Below, piece after piece: positions 1-7,422 of a DNA stretch of 64,000 nucleotides. Both the position numbers and the translations under genes were made by a program. Positions within the stretch are counted from its first letter, which is position 1; every line of letters starts with the position of its first letter. Location: positions 248,001 to 312,000 of the forward strand of contig NZ_JRKI01000003.1 in the NCBI RefSeq assembly GCF_000935125.1, written 5' to 3'. The notes below the pieces were generated by a model. The model did not search any database. It saw nothing but the letters and a program-made list of their open reading frames with translations, and had not been told where the DNA came from. The DNA is from Streptomyces natalensis ATCC 27448 (GTDB lineage Bacteria; Actinomycetota; Actinomycetes; Streptomycetales; Streptomycetaceae).

Positions 1-430
1 GGACGGGCTCGGGCTCCTGGTACGGCCGGGGCTCCCGGTGCAGCGGCGATTCCTGGCTCAGCGGGGAGTTGCGCTGCGGCAGGGACTCCCGCGGTGTCCA
101 GTCTCCCTGGGAGGGCTGGGCTTCCTGGCTCGGTTGAGGCGCCTGGCGCGGCTGTGGCTCCTGCCGCGGTTCCGGTACGCGCTCGCGCTCTGCGGCGGTG
201 CCCACCGGCCTGATCGGGTTGACCGGCCGGCTGGGTATCCGCTCCCGGCCCTGCCCCTCCTGACCGTCGGCGGCGTCCTGATCGCCGGTACCGCCCTGAT
301 CATCCTGGCTTTGCTGCTGGTCGCGCTGCGTATCGGAAGACTTCTTCGACGGCGGAGTGAACCAACCCCAATTGCCACTGCTGCCGCCAGAAGAGCCGTT
401 ATCGGCCGATGTGGTGGTCGGAGCGTCCAT
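1..430 (-). CDS. N-terminus of a proline/glutamine-rich protein, cut by the window edge
   Basis: The reading frame opens with ATG at 430 and runs leftward without a stop to base 1, giving about 143 residues. The visible part is low in complexity: Ser/Gly/Asn near the start, a short WGWF patch around residues 24-27, then a long Gln/Pro/Glu/Arg-rich stretch with repeated Q-P-x-Q motifs. It looks disordered and has no signal peptide or membrane segment. Such N-terminal extensions precede folded domains in many actinomycete cytoplasmic proteins, but the domain that would identify this one lies outside the window. I do not recognise it. Codon use fits the rest of the window, so I take it as a real but truncated gene. 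Confidence 0.6.
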   Translation of the reverse strand, partial: MDAPTTTSADNGSSGGSSGNWGWFTPPSKKSSDTQRDQQQSQDDQGGTGDQDAADGQEGQGRERIPSRPVNPIRPVGTAAERERVPEPRQEPQPRQAPQPSQEAQPSQGDWTPRESLPQRNSPLSQESPLHREPRPYQEPEPV

Positions 431-879
431 GGTCTGCCTCGCCTCGAACGTCTTTCGGTTGTCTTCGCACTTCCGTTGATCGGAACTGCCCGGAATTCCC
501 CCGCCCTGCCCTGGAATTCTTAATCCACTCAAGCTATTCCGGCAACACCCTCCAAAGCGGACAAGCCTCGCTTGGCCGCGACCATCGACGCGGACACGAC
601 TCGGCAGCCTGCCACTCCGACCCAACACATCGGACAAATAGCCGGAAGTTCGGTCGTTGCGGGCCGCTGCGCCGGTACTCTGGTGGGCTTGCCCGCCCCC
701 GGCACGCCCGCGGAAGCCCTCACCCCCGCCAAGCCGGAGTCGACCATACCGGCACCGGTTGAAACTACAAGCCCTGATCCGGGAGCACTCCGCGCGCCCC
801 CTTCGATAACAGTGACACTCCCCACAGAGCGCGTTTTCCGTACATATCACAGACGAATGCCGCCGTAGAAAGGTCCGAA
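431..879. other. Gap without a supported gene
   Basis: About 450 bases separate the truncated gene (starting leftward at 430) from the stop of the HAD phosphatase at 880. Short open frames exist on both strands, but none has a ribosome binding site or a protein-like composition. The promoter of the truncated leftward gene must lie in its left part. I see no strong hairpin, repeat or RNA gene. Confidence 0.5.
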
Positions 880-1515
880 TTACTGGCCAGTACGCGCCAG
901 TTCATAGGCCTCGCGCAGATCACGCCCCACATACGCATATGAGGCGACGTCACGGACATGATGATCCGCATTCACGGCTACCGACGCCCCAACCACCGCG
1001 AACAGGTCCGTGTCCGACATCGAGTCGCCGTATGCCACGCAGTCGGCGCGGGTCAGCCCGTACTCCACACAGAGTTCATCTGCGATCCGCACCTTCGCGG
1101 CCGTGGTGAGGATGCCGTCGGGCTCCACCGGCTGCCGGATCGGCACCGCGGGCCAGCGCGAACCGTGTGCCGCATCGACGCCCCAGGTCAGCAGGCGGGA
1201 AACGAAGAAGTCCGGGGAGAGAGAAATCACCGCGCACCGTTCGCCACGTGCGCGGATTTCCGCCCATACCTCCCGTATCCCGGCCAGCCAGGGAGCGTTG
1301 TCGAAGGCCGCCGCGAGATGAGGTTCGGTCAGCTCGGCGGCCCAGAGGTCGGCCGCCAGCTGCGCGAACCGCACCGGTGTCAGCTCACCGTCCACAAACC
1401 CGCGCTCCAGCTCGGCGATCTCCCGCTCCAGCCCGAGCTGCCGGGAGATCTCGACGGCGGCCGCGGACCCGTACAGGAGGGTCCCGTCCATGTCGAACAG
1501 ATGCAGCTTGGTCAT
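880..1515 (-). CDS. HAD-superfamily phosphatase (PSP-like, subfamily IB)
   Basis: A 211-residue protein with the haloacid-dehalogenase fold. Motif I is DMDGT at residues 8-12, giving the Asp nucleophile D8 and the acid/base D10. Motif II is the Ser in the SLSPDFF segment, and motif IV is GDSMSDTD near residue 180, which binds Mg. The spacing and the helical cap after motif I resemble phosphoserine-phosphatase-like members, which remove phosphate from small metabolites; the substrate cannot be read from sequence. I chose ATG 1515 because the frame can extend upstream to 1602 but that extension is basic, Cys-rich and unlike the family, whose proteins begin a few residues before DMDGT. It stands alone, divergent from the membrane gene at 1671. 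Confidence 0.85.
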   Translation of the reverse strand: MTKLHLFDMDGTLLYGSAAAVEISRQLGLEREIAELERGFVDGELTPVRFAQLAADLWAAELTEPHLAAAFDNAPWLAGIREVWAEIRARGERCAVISLSPDFFVSRLLTWGVDAAHGSRWPAVPIRQPVEPDGILTTAAKVRIADELCVEYGLTRADCVAYGDSMSDTDLFAVVGASVAVNADHHVRDVASYAYVGRDLREAYELARTGQ

Positions 1516-1670
1516 GCCGGGGAGGGTACGTCGGCGGTGCGCGGCGCACACCGGCCGGGCGCACCACGCGGGCGGGGGCGTATCGCACGACCCCGTACTC
1601 ACCGCCGCGTAGACGCGGATACTCCCGCCGTCAGATGTACCGCGCGGCCCGGCCCGCCACCGTGGGAGGC

Positions 1671-2201
1671 ATGCCGCACCTCAGCCGCCGCGCCCGCCGG
1701 GCCGTCCTCGTCGTCCATGTCGCCGTCTCCGTCGGCTGGCTCGGGCTCACGCTCGGGCTGCTCGCGCTGAGCATCACCGGGTACACCGCGGCCCCCGATA
1801 CCGCGGCGGCCGCCTATCGGGCGATGAAGATCTTCGGCGACTGGCTGGTCCCGCCGGTGGCGCTGGGTTCGCTCGTCAGCGGGCTGGTGCTGTCTCTCGG
1901 TACGGCCTGGGGGCTGGCCCGCCACCACTGGGTCCGCGTCAAGTTCTGGCTCACCCTCAGCACCGTGCTGCTGTCGGTCTTCGCGCTGCGCCCGGGCATC
2001 AACCGTCTTGCCGCACAGGCCGCCGCGGGCTCCCCGGCGCCTGACATCGGCCTTCTCGTCGCACCGGCCGTCGCCACGGCCACGTACTTCTTCCTCACGG
2101 CCATCTCCGTACTCAAGCCCTGGGGGCCGACCCGACGCGGCCGCCGACTGCGCCACCGGGGGCGGTCGCAGTCGGCCCAGGCACATGGTCGGGCTCGCTG
2201 A
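1671..2201 (+). CDS. Four-helix integral membrane protein, DUF2269-like
   Basis: A 176-residue membrane protein. Hydrophobic segments occur at about residues 10-35, 55-80, 88-108 and 130-150, and the C-terminus is Arg-rich and probably cytoplasmic. The general look (a short HVAVSVGWLG helix, then a WLVPPVALGSLVSG helix) resembles DUF2269-type or other small uncharacterised actinobacterial membrane proteins; I cannot assign a function. The start is uncertain. ATG 1671 follows a GGGAGG only one base away, which is too close, and in-frame ATG 1635 or GTG 1662 are alternatives. It converges on the HbpS-like gene with only 12 bases between the stops. Confidence 0.7.
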   Translation: MPHLSRRARRAVLVVHVAVSVGWLGLTLGLLALSITGYTAAPDTAAAAYRAMKIFGDWLVPPVALGSLVSGLVLSLGTAWGLARHHWVRVKFWLTLSTVLLSVFALRPGINRLAAQAAAGSPAPDIGLLVAPAVATATYFFLTAISVLKPWGPTRRGRRLRHRGRSQSAQAHGRAR

Positions 2202-2213
2202 AGCCGCCCGCCG

Positions 2214-2663
2214 TCAGACGAGCTCCGCTTCCGTGAGCGCCGCGGTGGCGATCCGGTGGTCCTGCTCGGGAGTGCCACCGCCGGCTCCTATCGCGCCGAT
2301 CAGCCGACCGTCCCGGTGGAGCGGCACTCCGCCCGCGATGAAGAGAAGCGGCCGGTCCAGCGCGGTGGGCAGCGTGTGGAAGAGCCCGTCGGGCCGTACG
2401 AGATCGACGACGTCGGCTGTCGGCGCATCCAACTGGAGCGCGGTGTACGCCTTGCGGGTGCTGGTCTCCCCGGAGATCAGCACGGCCCGGTCGTCGCGCC
2501 GGAAGCCCAGGAGGTGACCGCCGGCGTCCAGCACGGTGATGCTGCCCCGTACACCGAGGTCATCGGCGGCCCGTGCGGCGGCCCGGACGAGCACATCGGC
2601 GTCATGGGTGGTGAGGGGGCGGACGGTGAGCGGGGAGGGGATGGTCGGGGCGGTGGTGCTCAT
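2214..2663 (-). CDS. GlcG/HbpS family heme-binding-type protein
   Basis: A 149-residue protein of the GlcG/HbpS (DUF336) family. Diagnostic parts are the LDAGGHLLGFRRDD segment (residues ~46-58), the STRKAYTALQ helix and the glycine-rich GAIGAGGGTPEQD stretch near the end. Family members form oligomers; HbpS of Streptomyces binds heme and senses redox stress, while others occur in glycolate loci. There is no signal peptide here, so it should be cytoplasmic, unlike secreted HbpS. It lies 93 bases downstream of the MFS pump on the same strand and may share its transcript. The role with the pump is inference only. Confidence 0.8.
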   Translation of the reverse strand: MSTTAPTIPSPLTVRPLTTHDADVLVRAAARAADDLGVRGSITVLDAGGHLLGFRRDDRAVLISGETSTRKAYTALQLDAPTADVVDLVRPDGLFHTLPTALDRPLLFIAGGVPLHRDGRLIGAIGAGGGTPEQDHRIATAALTEAELV

Positions 2664-2756
2664 GAGGTGTGTTCCTTGAACGATGGGGGCGATCGGGGCA
2701 GTTCAGGCAATTGCGGTGGCTTCAGGAGTCCTGACGGCTTTCGCCGGTTGAGCGGC

Positions 2757-3992
2757 CTAGTGAGCAACCGGCTGCTCGGTCACCGGCGATACCGGCTCCT
2801 CGGCGACCGCGGCGGACCCACCGCCGGCCACCACGCGGCCACGGCGCGCCGTACGCCGTTCCAGGGCGGAGGCGAAGACCGCGACACCGAGCGCCGCGAT
2901 GGTCATCAGCGCGCCGACCCAGTTGGTCGCGGTGTAGCCGAGGCGGGCCGATATGACGAGTCCGCCGAGCCAAGCGGCGAGCGCATTGCCGAAGTTGAAG
3001 GCGGCGATATTGCCCGCCGAGGCAAGGGTGGGGGCGGCAGCGGCCTGGTCCATCACCCGCTTCTGCAACGGCGGTACGGTCGCGAAGCCGAAGAAGCCGA
3101 TCAGGGCGATGGTGACAGTGGCGGCGGCCTTGTTGTGCGCCGTGAAGACGAATGCGGCCAGCACCAGCGCCAGACCGGTCAGCGCCACGTAGAGCATCGG
3201 CATCATGGCGCGGTCGGTGAAGCGGCCGGAGACCAGGTTTCCGCCCACCATGCCGAGGCCGAAGACGGCCGTCAGCCAGATCACCGAGGACGGGGCAAAG
3301 CCGGTGACCTCGGTCATCATCGAGGCGAGGTACGTGACGGCCGCGAAGACACCGCCGAAGCCGAGGATCGTCATCAGCATGGCGAGGCCGACCTGCGGGT
3401 TACGGAAGACCGCGAGTTCGCTGCCGAGGCGCGCGGCCGCTTTTGCCCGCTGTGCGGGCAGGAGCAGAACGACGCCCAGCAGGGCGAGCACGCCGAGCCC
3501 GGCGATGGCGTAGAACGTCACCCGCCAGCCGAACTGCTGGGCGAGCAGGGTGCCCGCCGGGACGCCCACGACATTGGCGACGGTCAGTCCGCTGAACATC
3601 ATCGAAATGGCGGTGGCACGCTTGTCGGGCGCGACGAGGTCGGCGGCCACCAGGGCCCCGATGCCGAAGAACGCGCCGTGCGTGAAGGCGGCAACGATCC
3701 GCCCCACCAGCATCAGGCCGAAGCCGGGCGCAAGGCCCGTGAGCAGGTTGCCCACGATGAACAGGCCCATCAGCAGCGTCAGCATCTGTTTGCGCGTGAA
3801 CCGCGTGCCGAGCGCGGTCATCAGCGGTGCACCGGCCACCACGCCCATGGCATAGAGAGTGGTCGCATAGCCGGCGAGCGGGATGGAGACACCGAAGCTC
3901 TCCGCCATGTCGGGCAGCAGGCCCATGACCGCGAACTCGGTCGTTCCGATCCCGAAGGCACCGATGGCGAGGGCCAGGAGTGCGAGAGGCAT
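2757..3992 (-). CDS. MFS drug-efflux-type transporter (DHA1, Cmx/AraJ-like)
   Basis: A 411-residue transporter with twelve predicted membrane helices. The N-terminus (ALAIGAFGIGTTEFAVMG) and the motif GIGTTEF are characteristic of the DHA1 branch that includes Cmx/CmlR chloramphenicol exporters and AraJ-like proteins. The first intracellular loop carries LGTRFTRKQML, a variant of MFS motif A (G-x-x-x-D/R-R/K). Transport is expected to be proton-driven export of small amphipathic compounds, but the substrate is unknown. ATG 3992 is the family-like start; the open frame extends much further upstream, over the divergent MarR gene. The shared 133-base gap with that MarR gene suggests direct repression by it. 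Confidence 0.88.
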   Translation of the reverse strand: MPLALLALAIGAFGIGTTEFAVMGLLPDMAESFGVSIPLAGYATTLYAMGVVAGAPLMTALGTRFTRKQMLTLLMGLFIVGNLLTGLAPGFGLMLVGRIVAAFTHGAFFGIGALVAADLVAPDKRATAISMMFSGLTVANVVGVPAGTLLAQQFGWRVTFYAIAGLGVLALLGVVLLLPAQRAKAAARLGSELAVFRNPQVGLAMLMTILGFGGVFAAVTYLASMMTEVTGFAPSSVIWLTAVFGLGMVGGNLVSGRFTDRAMMPMLYVALTGLALVLAAFVFTAHNKAAATVTIALIGFFGFATVPPLQKRVMDQAAAAPTLASAGNIAAFNFGNALAAWLGGLVISARLGYTATNWVGALMTIAALGVAVFASALERRTARRGRVVAGGGSAAVAEEPVSPVTEQPVAH

Positions 3993-4040
3993 GACGGATC
4001 CCTTCGAAAGATTGCGTCCGTCGGTTACGAGCGTCCACAA

Positions 4041-4065
4041 TAATTGCAGACGCTCTTTAATTGCA
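4041..4065. promoter_or_regulatory. Direct-repeat operator candidate between MFS and MarR genes
   Basis: Two exact copies of TAATTGCA lie at 4041-4048 and 4058-4065, 17 bases apart start to start. The second extends into TTGCAA, a small palindrome. This is the only AT-rich part of the divergent promoter region. MarR proteins bind such sites between themselves and the efflux gene they control. Read leftward, TTGCAA (4066-4061) could also serve as the -35 element of the MFS promoter, so binding would block RNA polymerase. The role is inferred from position. Confidence 0.5.
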
Positions 4066-4125
4066 AGCGCGGGATATTGCGGCGGTGTCCTATCCTGGTT
4101 CGTACGACCCATGAGGAGGTCTCCG

Positions 4126-4614
4126 ATGACGCAGCAGACGCACGCAACGCCGCAGGCAGCGGCCGAGGGGGCGCCCGGCAGTGGGCTCGCCCAGGGCTGG
4201 TGCGCCCTCTCCGCGCTCCACGGCCGCATCGAGTCGCACATCGAGCGGGCGCTCCAGGCCCAGCACGACCTCAGCGTCCGCGAGTTCTCGGTCATCAACG
4301 TGCTCAGCGAGCAGCACAGCGGGCCGGGCGGCCATCTGCGGATGCACCAGGTGGCGGACGCCGTGGTCCTCAGCCAGAGCGCCACCACCCGGCTGGTCAC
4401 CCGCCTCGAGGAGCGCGGACTGCTGGAGCGCTATCTGTGCCCGGACGACCGGCGCGGCATCTACACCAACGTCACGCCGGACGGCCTCGGCCTCCTGGCG
4501 GAGGCCCGGCCGACGCACGACACCGCACTGCGCGAGGCTCTCCAGGACGCCGCGCAGCGCCCCGAGCTGGCGCCCCTGGTCACAGCCGTGGAGACGCTCG
4601 CGCCCTCGGAGTAG
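4126..4614 (+). CDS. MarR-family transcriptional regulator
   Basis: A 162-residue winged-helix regulator. The recognition region reads HLRMHQVADAVVLSQSATTRLVTRLEERGLLER (about residues 68-103, helices 3-4), followed by the wing CPDDRRGIYTNVTPDGLGLL, both typical of MarR. A helical N-terminus and C-terminus would form the dimer interface. ATG 4126 has a strong site, GAGGAGG at 4113-4119. The gene is divergent from the MFS exporter, the standard arrangement for a ligand-released repressor of efflux and of itself. The inducer is unknown. Confidence 0.92.
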   Translation: MTQQTHATPQAAAEGAPGSGLAQGWCALSALHGRIESHIERALQAQHDLSVREFSVINVLSEQHSGPGGHLRMHQVADAVVLSQSATTRLVTRLEERGLLERYLCPDDRRGIYTNVTPDGLGLLAEARPTHDTALREALQDAAQRPELAPLVTAVETLAPSE

Positions 4615-4661
4615 CGCGGATACGGCCCCCGCCGCCTTGGGCCCCACATAGAGTCCGGCGC

Positions 4662-5114
4662 ATGAGCGATATCGAGATACGCCGCGCGACCGAGGCCGAT
4701 CTGCCCGACATCGTCGCGATGCTGGCCGACGACCCACTGGGCGCCACCCGCGAGTCCCCGGATGATCTGGCTCCGTACCGCTCCGCATACAAGGCGATCG
4801 CCGCCGATCCGCAGCAGTACCTGGCCGTCGCGGTCCGCGCTGGACGTACGGTCGGCACGCTCCAGCTCACCGTCCTCCCCGGACTCTCCCGCCGCGGCGC
4901 CGCTCGCTCGCTGATCGAGGCCGTACGGATCCACGCCGACGAGCGGGGCAGCGGCCTGGGCACCCAGCTCATCGAATGGGCGATCGAGGAATCCCGGGCG
5001 CGCGGCTGCGTTCTGGTACAGCTGACGTCCGACGCCAGCCGTGTCGACGCCCACCGCTTCTACGAGCGCCTCGGCTTCGAGGCCTCCCACCTGGGCTTCA
5101 AGCGCATCCTCTAG
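4662..5114 (+). CDS. GNAT-family N-acetyltransferase
   Basis: A 150-residue single-domain acetyltransferase. It opens with IEIRRATEADLPDIVAML (beta1-alpha1). The acetyl-CoA pyrophosphate loop is RGSGLGTQLIEWA near residues 94-107 (R/Q-x-x-G-x-G/A motif), and it ends with the RFYERLGFEASHLGFK strand-helix typical of motif B. The acceptor is not predictable; similar small GNATs acetylate amines, antibiotics or protein termini. No good ribosome binding site precedes ATG 4662, but TAGAGT at 4649-4654 could be a -10 element, so the message may be leaderless. It converges on the TetR gene with a 15-base gap. Confidence 0.88.
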   Translation: MSDIEIRRATEADLPDIVAMLADDPLGATRESPDDLAPYRSAYKAIAADPQQYLAVAVRAGRTVGTLQLTVLPGLSRRGAARSLIEAVRIHADERGSGLGTQLIEWAIEESRARGCVLVQLTSDASRVDAHRFYERLGFEASHLGFKRIL

Positions 5115-5129
5115 GGGCAGGCGGGCGCG

Positions 5130-5918
5130 TCAGGCGCCTTGCCCGTCGGCCGCCGGTGACCGTCGCGCACCCTTGTCGCGACGGGTCCGCTCTCGTGCCC
5201 GGTGTGCCTTCTGCCGGCAGGCGGCACCGCAGTAGCGCGGCGGCCGACCGGTTCGGGCCGCCGCCACCGGCCCGGCGCACACCTCGCATCGGATTTCGTT
5301 ACGTTCGGCCGCCACCGTTGGCAGTTTCGTTACGGTGCGGCCGGCCCGCAGCCCGTCGCACATCAGCGCCGTCATCCGGCCCGGTGCTGCCGTCGCCGCC
5401 CCGTCACCGGACCGCTGTCGCTCCATCGACATGCACCCGACCATCACCGCACGGACATCGCCGAGGTCGATGTCCGGCCTTACGGCGCCCGCCTGTTGGG
5501 CGCGCACCAGAAGCACTCCGAGGGCCGCCGCGAAGTCCCGCTCTGGCCCCGGCGGCATCTCCGTATCCGCCTGGCCCGATGCCTCCAGTGCATCGCACAG
5601 CGCCTTGTTCCGGGCGGCGAGCCGGACGACCGACGACAGAAAGCGAAAGAACACCCCACCCGGGTCCTCGGCATCGGCCAAGTCCCGTGCCGTATCGGTG
5701 AAAAGCTGTATCCGGTCCACGATCGAGGCCCTGAACAGGGCTTCTTTGGAAGGGAAATGGCGATACACGGTCCCGGCTCCCACGCCGGCGCGCCGTGCGA
5801 TCTCACCGAGCGGCACCCCCAACCCCTGTTCCTCGAAGGCAGATCGGGCCGCCTGGAGCACCAGCACACGGTTGCGGCGGGCATCCGCGCGTGAAGGTAC
5901 CGATCCGCCGCTCGCCAT
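5130..5918 (-). CDS. TetR-family regulator with a four-cysteine C-terminal tail
   Basis: A 262-residue protein. Residues 14-60 form a TetR helix-turn-helix (LQAARSAFEE, then IARRAGVGAGTVYRHFPSKEALF). Residues 61-195 are a helical ligand/dimer domain ending DGLRAGRT. The C-terminus adds a short module with Cys at 211, 214, 230 and 234 (CxxC-15-CxxxC) in a basic context (PPRYCGAACRQKAHR), which looks like a small metal-binding knuckle and is not part of ordinary TetR proteins. ATG 5918 was chosen because upstream sequence is Pro/Arg-rich and crosses the parS hairpin. The target is unknown; no pump gene is next to it. Confidence 0.87.
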   Translation of the reverse strand: MASGGSVPSRADARRNRVLVLQAARSAFEEQGLGVPLGEIARRAGVGAGTVYRHFPSKEALFRASIVDRIQLFTDTARDLADAEDPGGVFFRFLSSVVRLAARNKALCDALEASGQADTEMPPGPERDFAAALGVLLVRAQQAGAVRPDIDLGDVRAVMVGCMSMERQRSGDGAATAAPGRMTALMCDGLRAGRTVTKLPTVAAERNEIRCEVCAGPVAAARTGRPPRYCGAACRQKAHRARERTRRDKGARRSPAADGQGA

Positions 5919-6057
5919 CCGTAAGCCTCCCGAGACCGCCGGATCCCTCTCGGGATCTGCCCGGAAAACAACCGGGCCGTTCGTTCCGATTCTAGGAGAG
6001 GGCCGGAAGGGGGGCCTGGAGGGCCGCCCCCGGGCCGGGGCGAACTCGCCCGCACGC

Positions 6058-6097
6058 AAAAAAGGTGGGTCTTGTTTCACGTGAAACAAGACCCACC
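6058..6097 (-). terminator. Rho-independent terminator with parS as its core
   Basis: Bases 6064-6097 are a perfect 34-base palindrome whose centre is parS (6074-6087) and whose outer arms are GGTGGGT/ACCCACC. On the minus strand it is followed directly by six T residues (the A run at 6058-6063). It sits just after the stop of the leftward aminotransferase gene (6144) and before the leftward TetR start (5918), so it should end aminotransferase transcription. One element appears to serve as both terminator and centromere site. Confidence 0.75.
6074..6087. other. parS site 1
   Basis: A perfect 14-base GTTTCACGTGAAAC, the ParB-binding centromere sequence of Streptomyces. It lies between genes, inside the hairpin at 6064-6097. 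Confidence 0.95.
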
Positions 6098-6143
6098 CAT
6101 CGCCTCAGCCGGTTCGGACAGACGCCGGCACCCGTCGACGCCC

Positions 6144-7292
6144 TCAGCGAGCGGCAACGACCTCGTCCCACGCCGCTGCCGCCGCCCCGACGGCAGCGGC
6201 CTCGTCCACCTCCGCGCTCAGCGCCCGCAGGCCGCCGGCCAGCGCCACCAGCGAGGCCAGCACCACACCCCGGTCCGCGGCCCGGCCGTAGTGGTTCACC
6301 CGGATCATCTCCTTGGCCAGCGCGCCCGCGGCGGCCTGCACCGGCACCGACCCATCGACGGCGAGCGCGGCGGACACCACCTCGCGGGCATCCACGCCCT
6401 GCGGTGCGCGCAACGTGGTCGCGGCCGGCGCCGCGTCCTCGTCCCGGACCACATACGGCACCAGTCCGCCCAGCACCCGCACGCCTGCCCGGACCGCCGC
6501 GACCGCGGCCCGGTGCCTCGCGATGACGGCGTCCAGCCCCTCGGCCTCGATACGGTCCACCGCCTGCTCCAAGGCGAGCATCTCCAGCTGCGCCGGGGCA
6601 TGCGGCAGAACCGTGCGGCCGCCGTCGATCCAGCGCTCCTTCCAGTCCCGCAGCGAGAGGTACGAACGTCGCGGGGCCTGCTCATTGGCCGTGATCCGCT
6701 GCCAGGCCCGGGCGCTGACCGACGCCACGGACACCCCGGCCGGCCCGGCCAGCGCCTTCTGCCCGCCGATCACACACAGGTCCACGCCCCAGCCATCGGT
6801 ACGCAGCGGCTCGGCGCCGACCGAGGCGACCGCATCGAGCATCAGCAGCGCCCCGTGCTCGCGCACCACGGCACCGATCTCGGCGACCGGGTTGGTGTTG
6901 CCCGTCGCGGCCTCGGCGTGCACCAGGCTGACGAAGTCGATCTCGGGGTGCTCGCGCAACGCGTCCGCTACCTGACGGGGGCTCACCGCACCGGTGAACG
7001 GCGCGGTGAGGGTGATGACTTCGGCGCCGCACGAGCGCAGCCAGCCGCCGAAGGTCTCGCCGTAGGGACCGGTGATGATGTTGAGTGCGGTGCTGCCGGG
7101 CCGTACGGCCGAGCGGATGCAGGCCTCCAGCGGCAGTAGCGCCTCGCCCTGCATCGCCACCACATCGCAGCGGGTACCCATCAATGCGGCGACTTTGTCC
7201 TCGATCCGTGCGAAATGCGCTGCGGTGAGCGGCGGCAGGTCGAGCAGGTCCGGGGCGGCAGGGTTCGCGGTCGGGTCAGACACGGCAGTCAC
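6144..7292 (-). CDS. PLP-dependent class V aminotransferase (alanine-glyoxylate/serine-pyruvate type)
   Basis: A 382-residue fold-type I PLP enzyme. The PLP-contacting aspartate lies in LMLDAVASVGAEPL (D153) and the Schiff-base lysine is K179 in IGGQKALAGPAG, the pattern of class V aminotransferases such as alanine-glyoxylate, serine-pyruvate and ureidoglycine aminotransferases. A small-domain C-terminus with RVNHYGRAAD supports the same group. I chose GTG 7292 because GGAAGG (7302-7297) precedes it; ATG 7343 is the alternative. Genes on both sides run the same way but are separated, so it is probably monocistronic, ending at the parS-cored terminator. The amino donor is not certain. Confidence 0.85.
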   Translation of the reverse strand: MTAVSDPTANPAAPDLLDLPPLTAAHFARIEDKVAALMGTRCDVVAMQGEALLPLEACIRSAVRPGSTALNIITGPYGETFGGWLRSCGAEVITLTAPFTGAVSPRQVADALREHPEIDFVSLVHAEAATGNTNPVAEIGAVVREHGALLMLDAVASVGAEPLRTDGWGVDLCVIGGQKALAGPAGVSVASVSARAWQRITANEQAPRRSYLSLRDWKERWIDGGRTVLPHAPAQLEMLALEQAVDRIEAEGLDAVIARHRAAVAAVRAGVRVLGGLVPYVVRDEDAAPAATTLRAPQGVDAREVVSAALAVDGSVPVQAAAGALAKEMIRVNHYGRAADRGVVLASLVALAGGLRALSAEVDEAAAVGAAAAAWDEVVAAR

Positions 7293-7422
7293 AGGGCCTT
7301 CCAGCGGTAGCGAGCCGCGCGCTCCGGTGCGGCTTCTTGACATCTCGTCCGACTGTACGTCCGCTCCCGAACACCCCTGCCGTACGGGCCCGGGGCCTCC
7401 CTTCGGGGCCGGGCCACGCCGT

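Noticed and set aside
572..868. A 98-codon rightward frame in the first gap
   Set aside because: No ribosome binding site, biased Pro/Thr/Ala composition and no family resemblance.
2256..4043. A 595-codon rightward frame opposite the HbpS-like and MFS genes
   Set aside because: It is the shadow of the real leftward genes in GC-rich DNA; its product is Gly/Arg/His-rich without domains.
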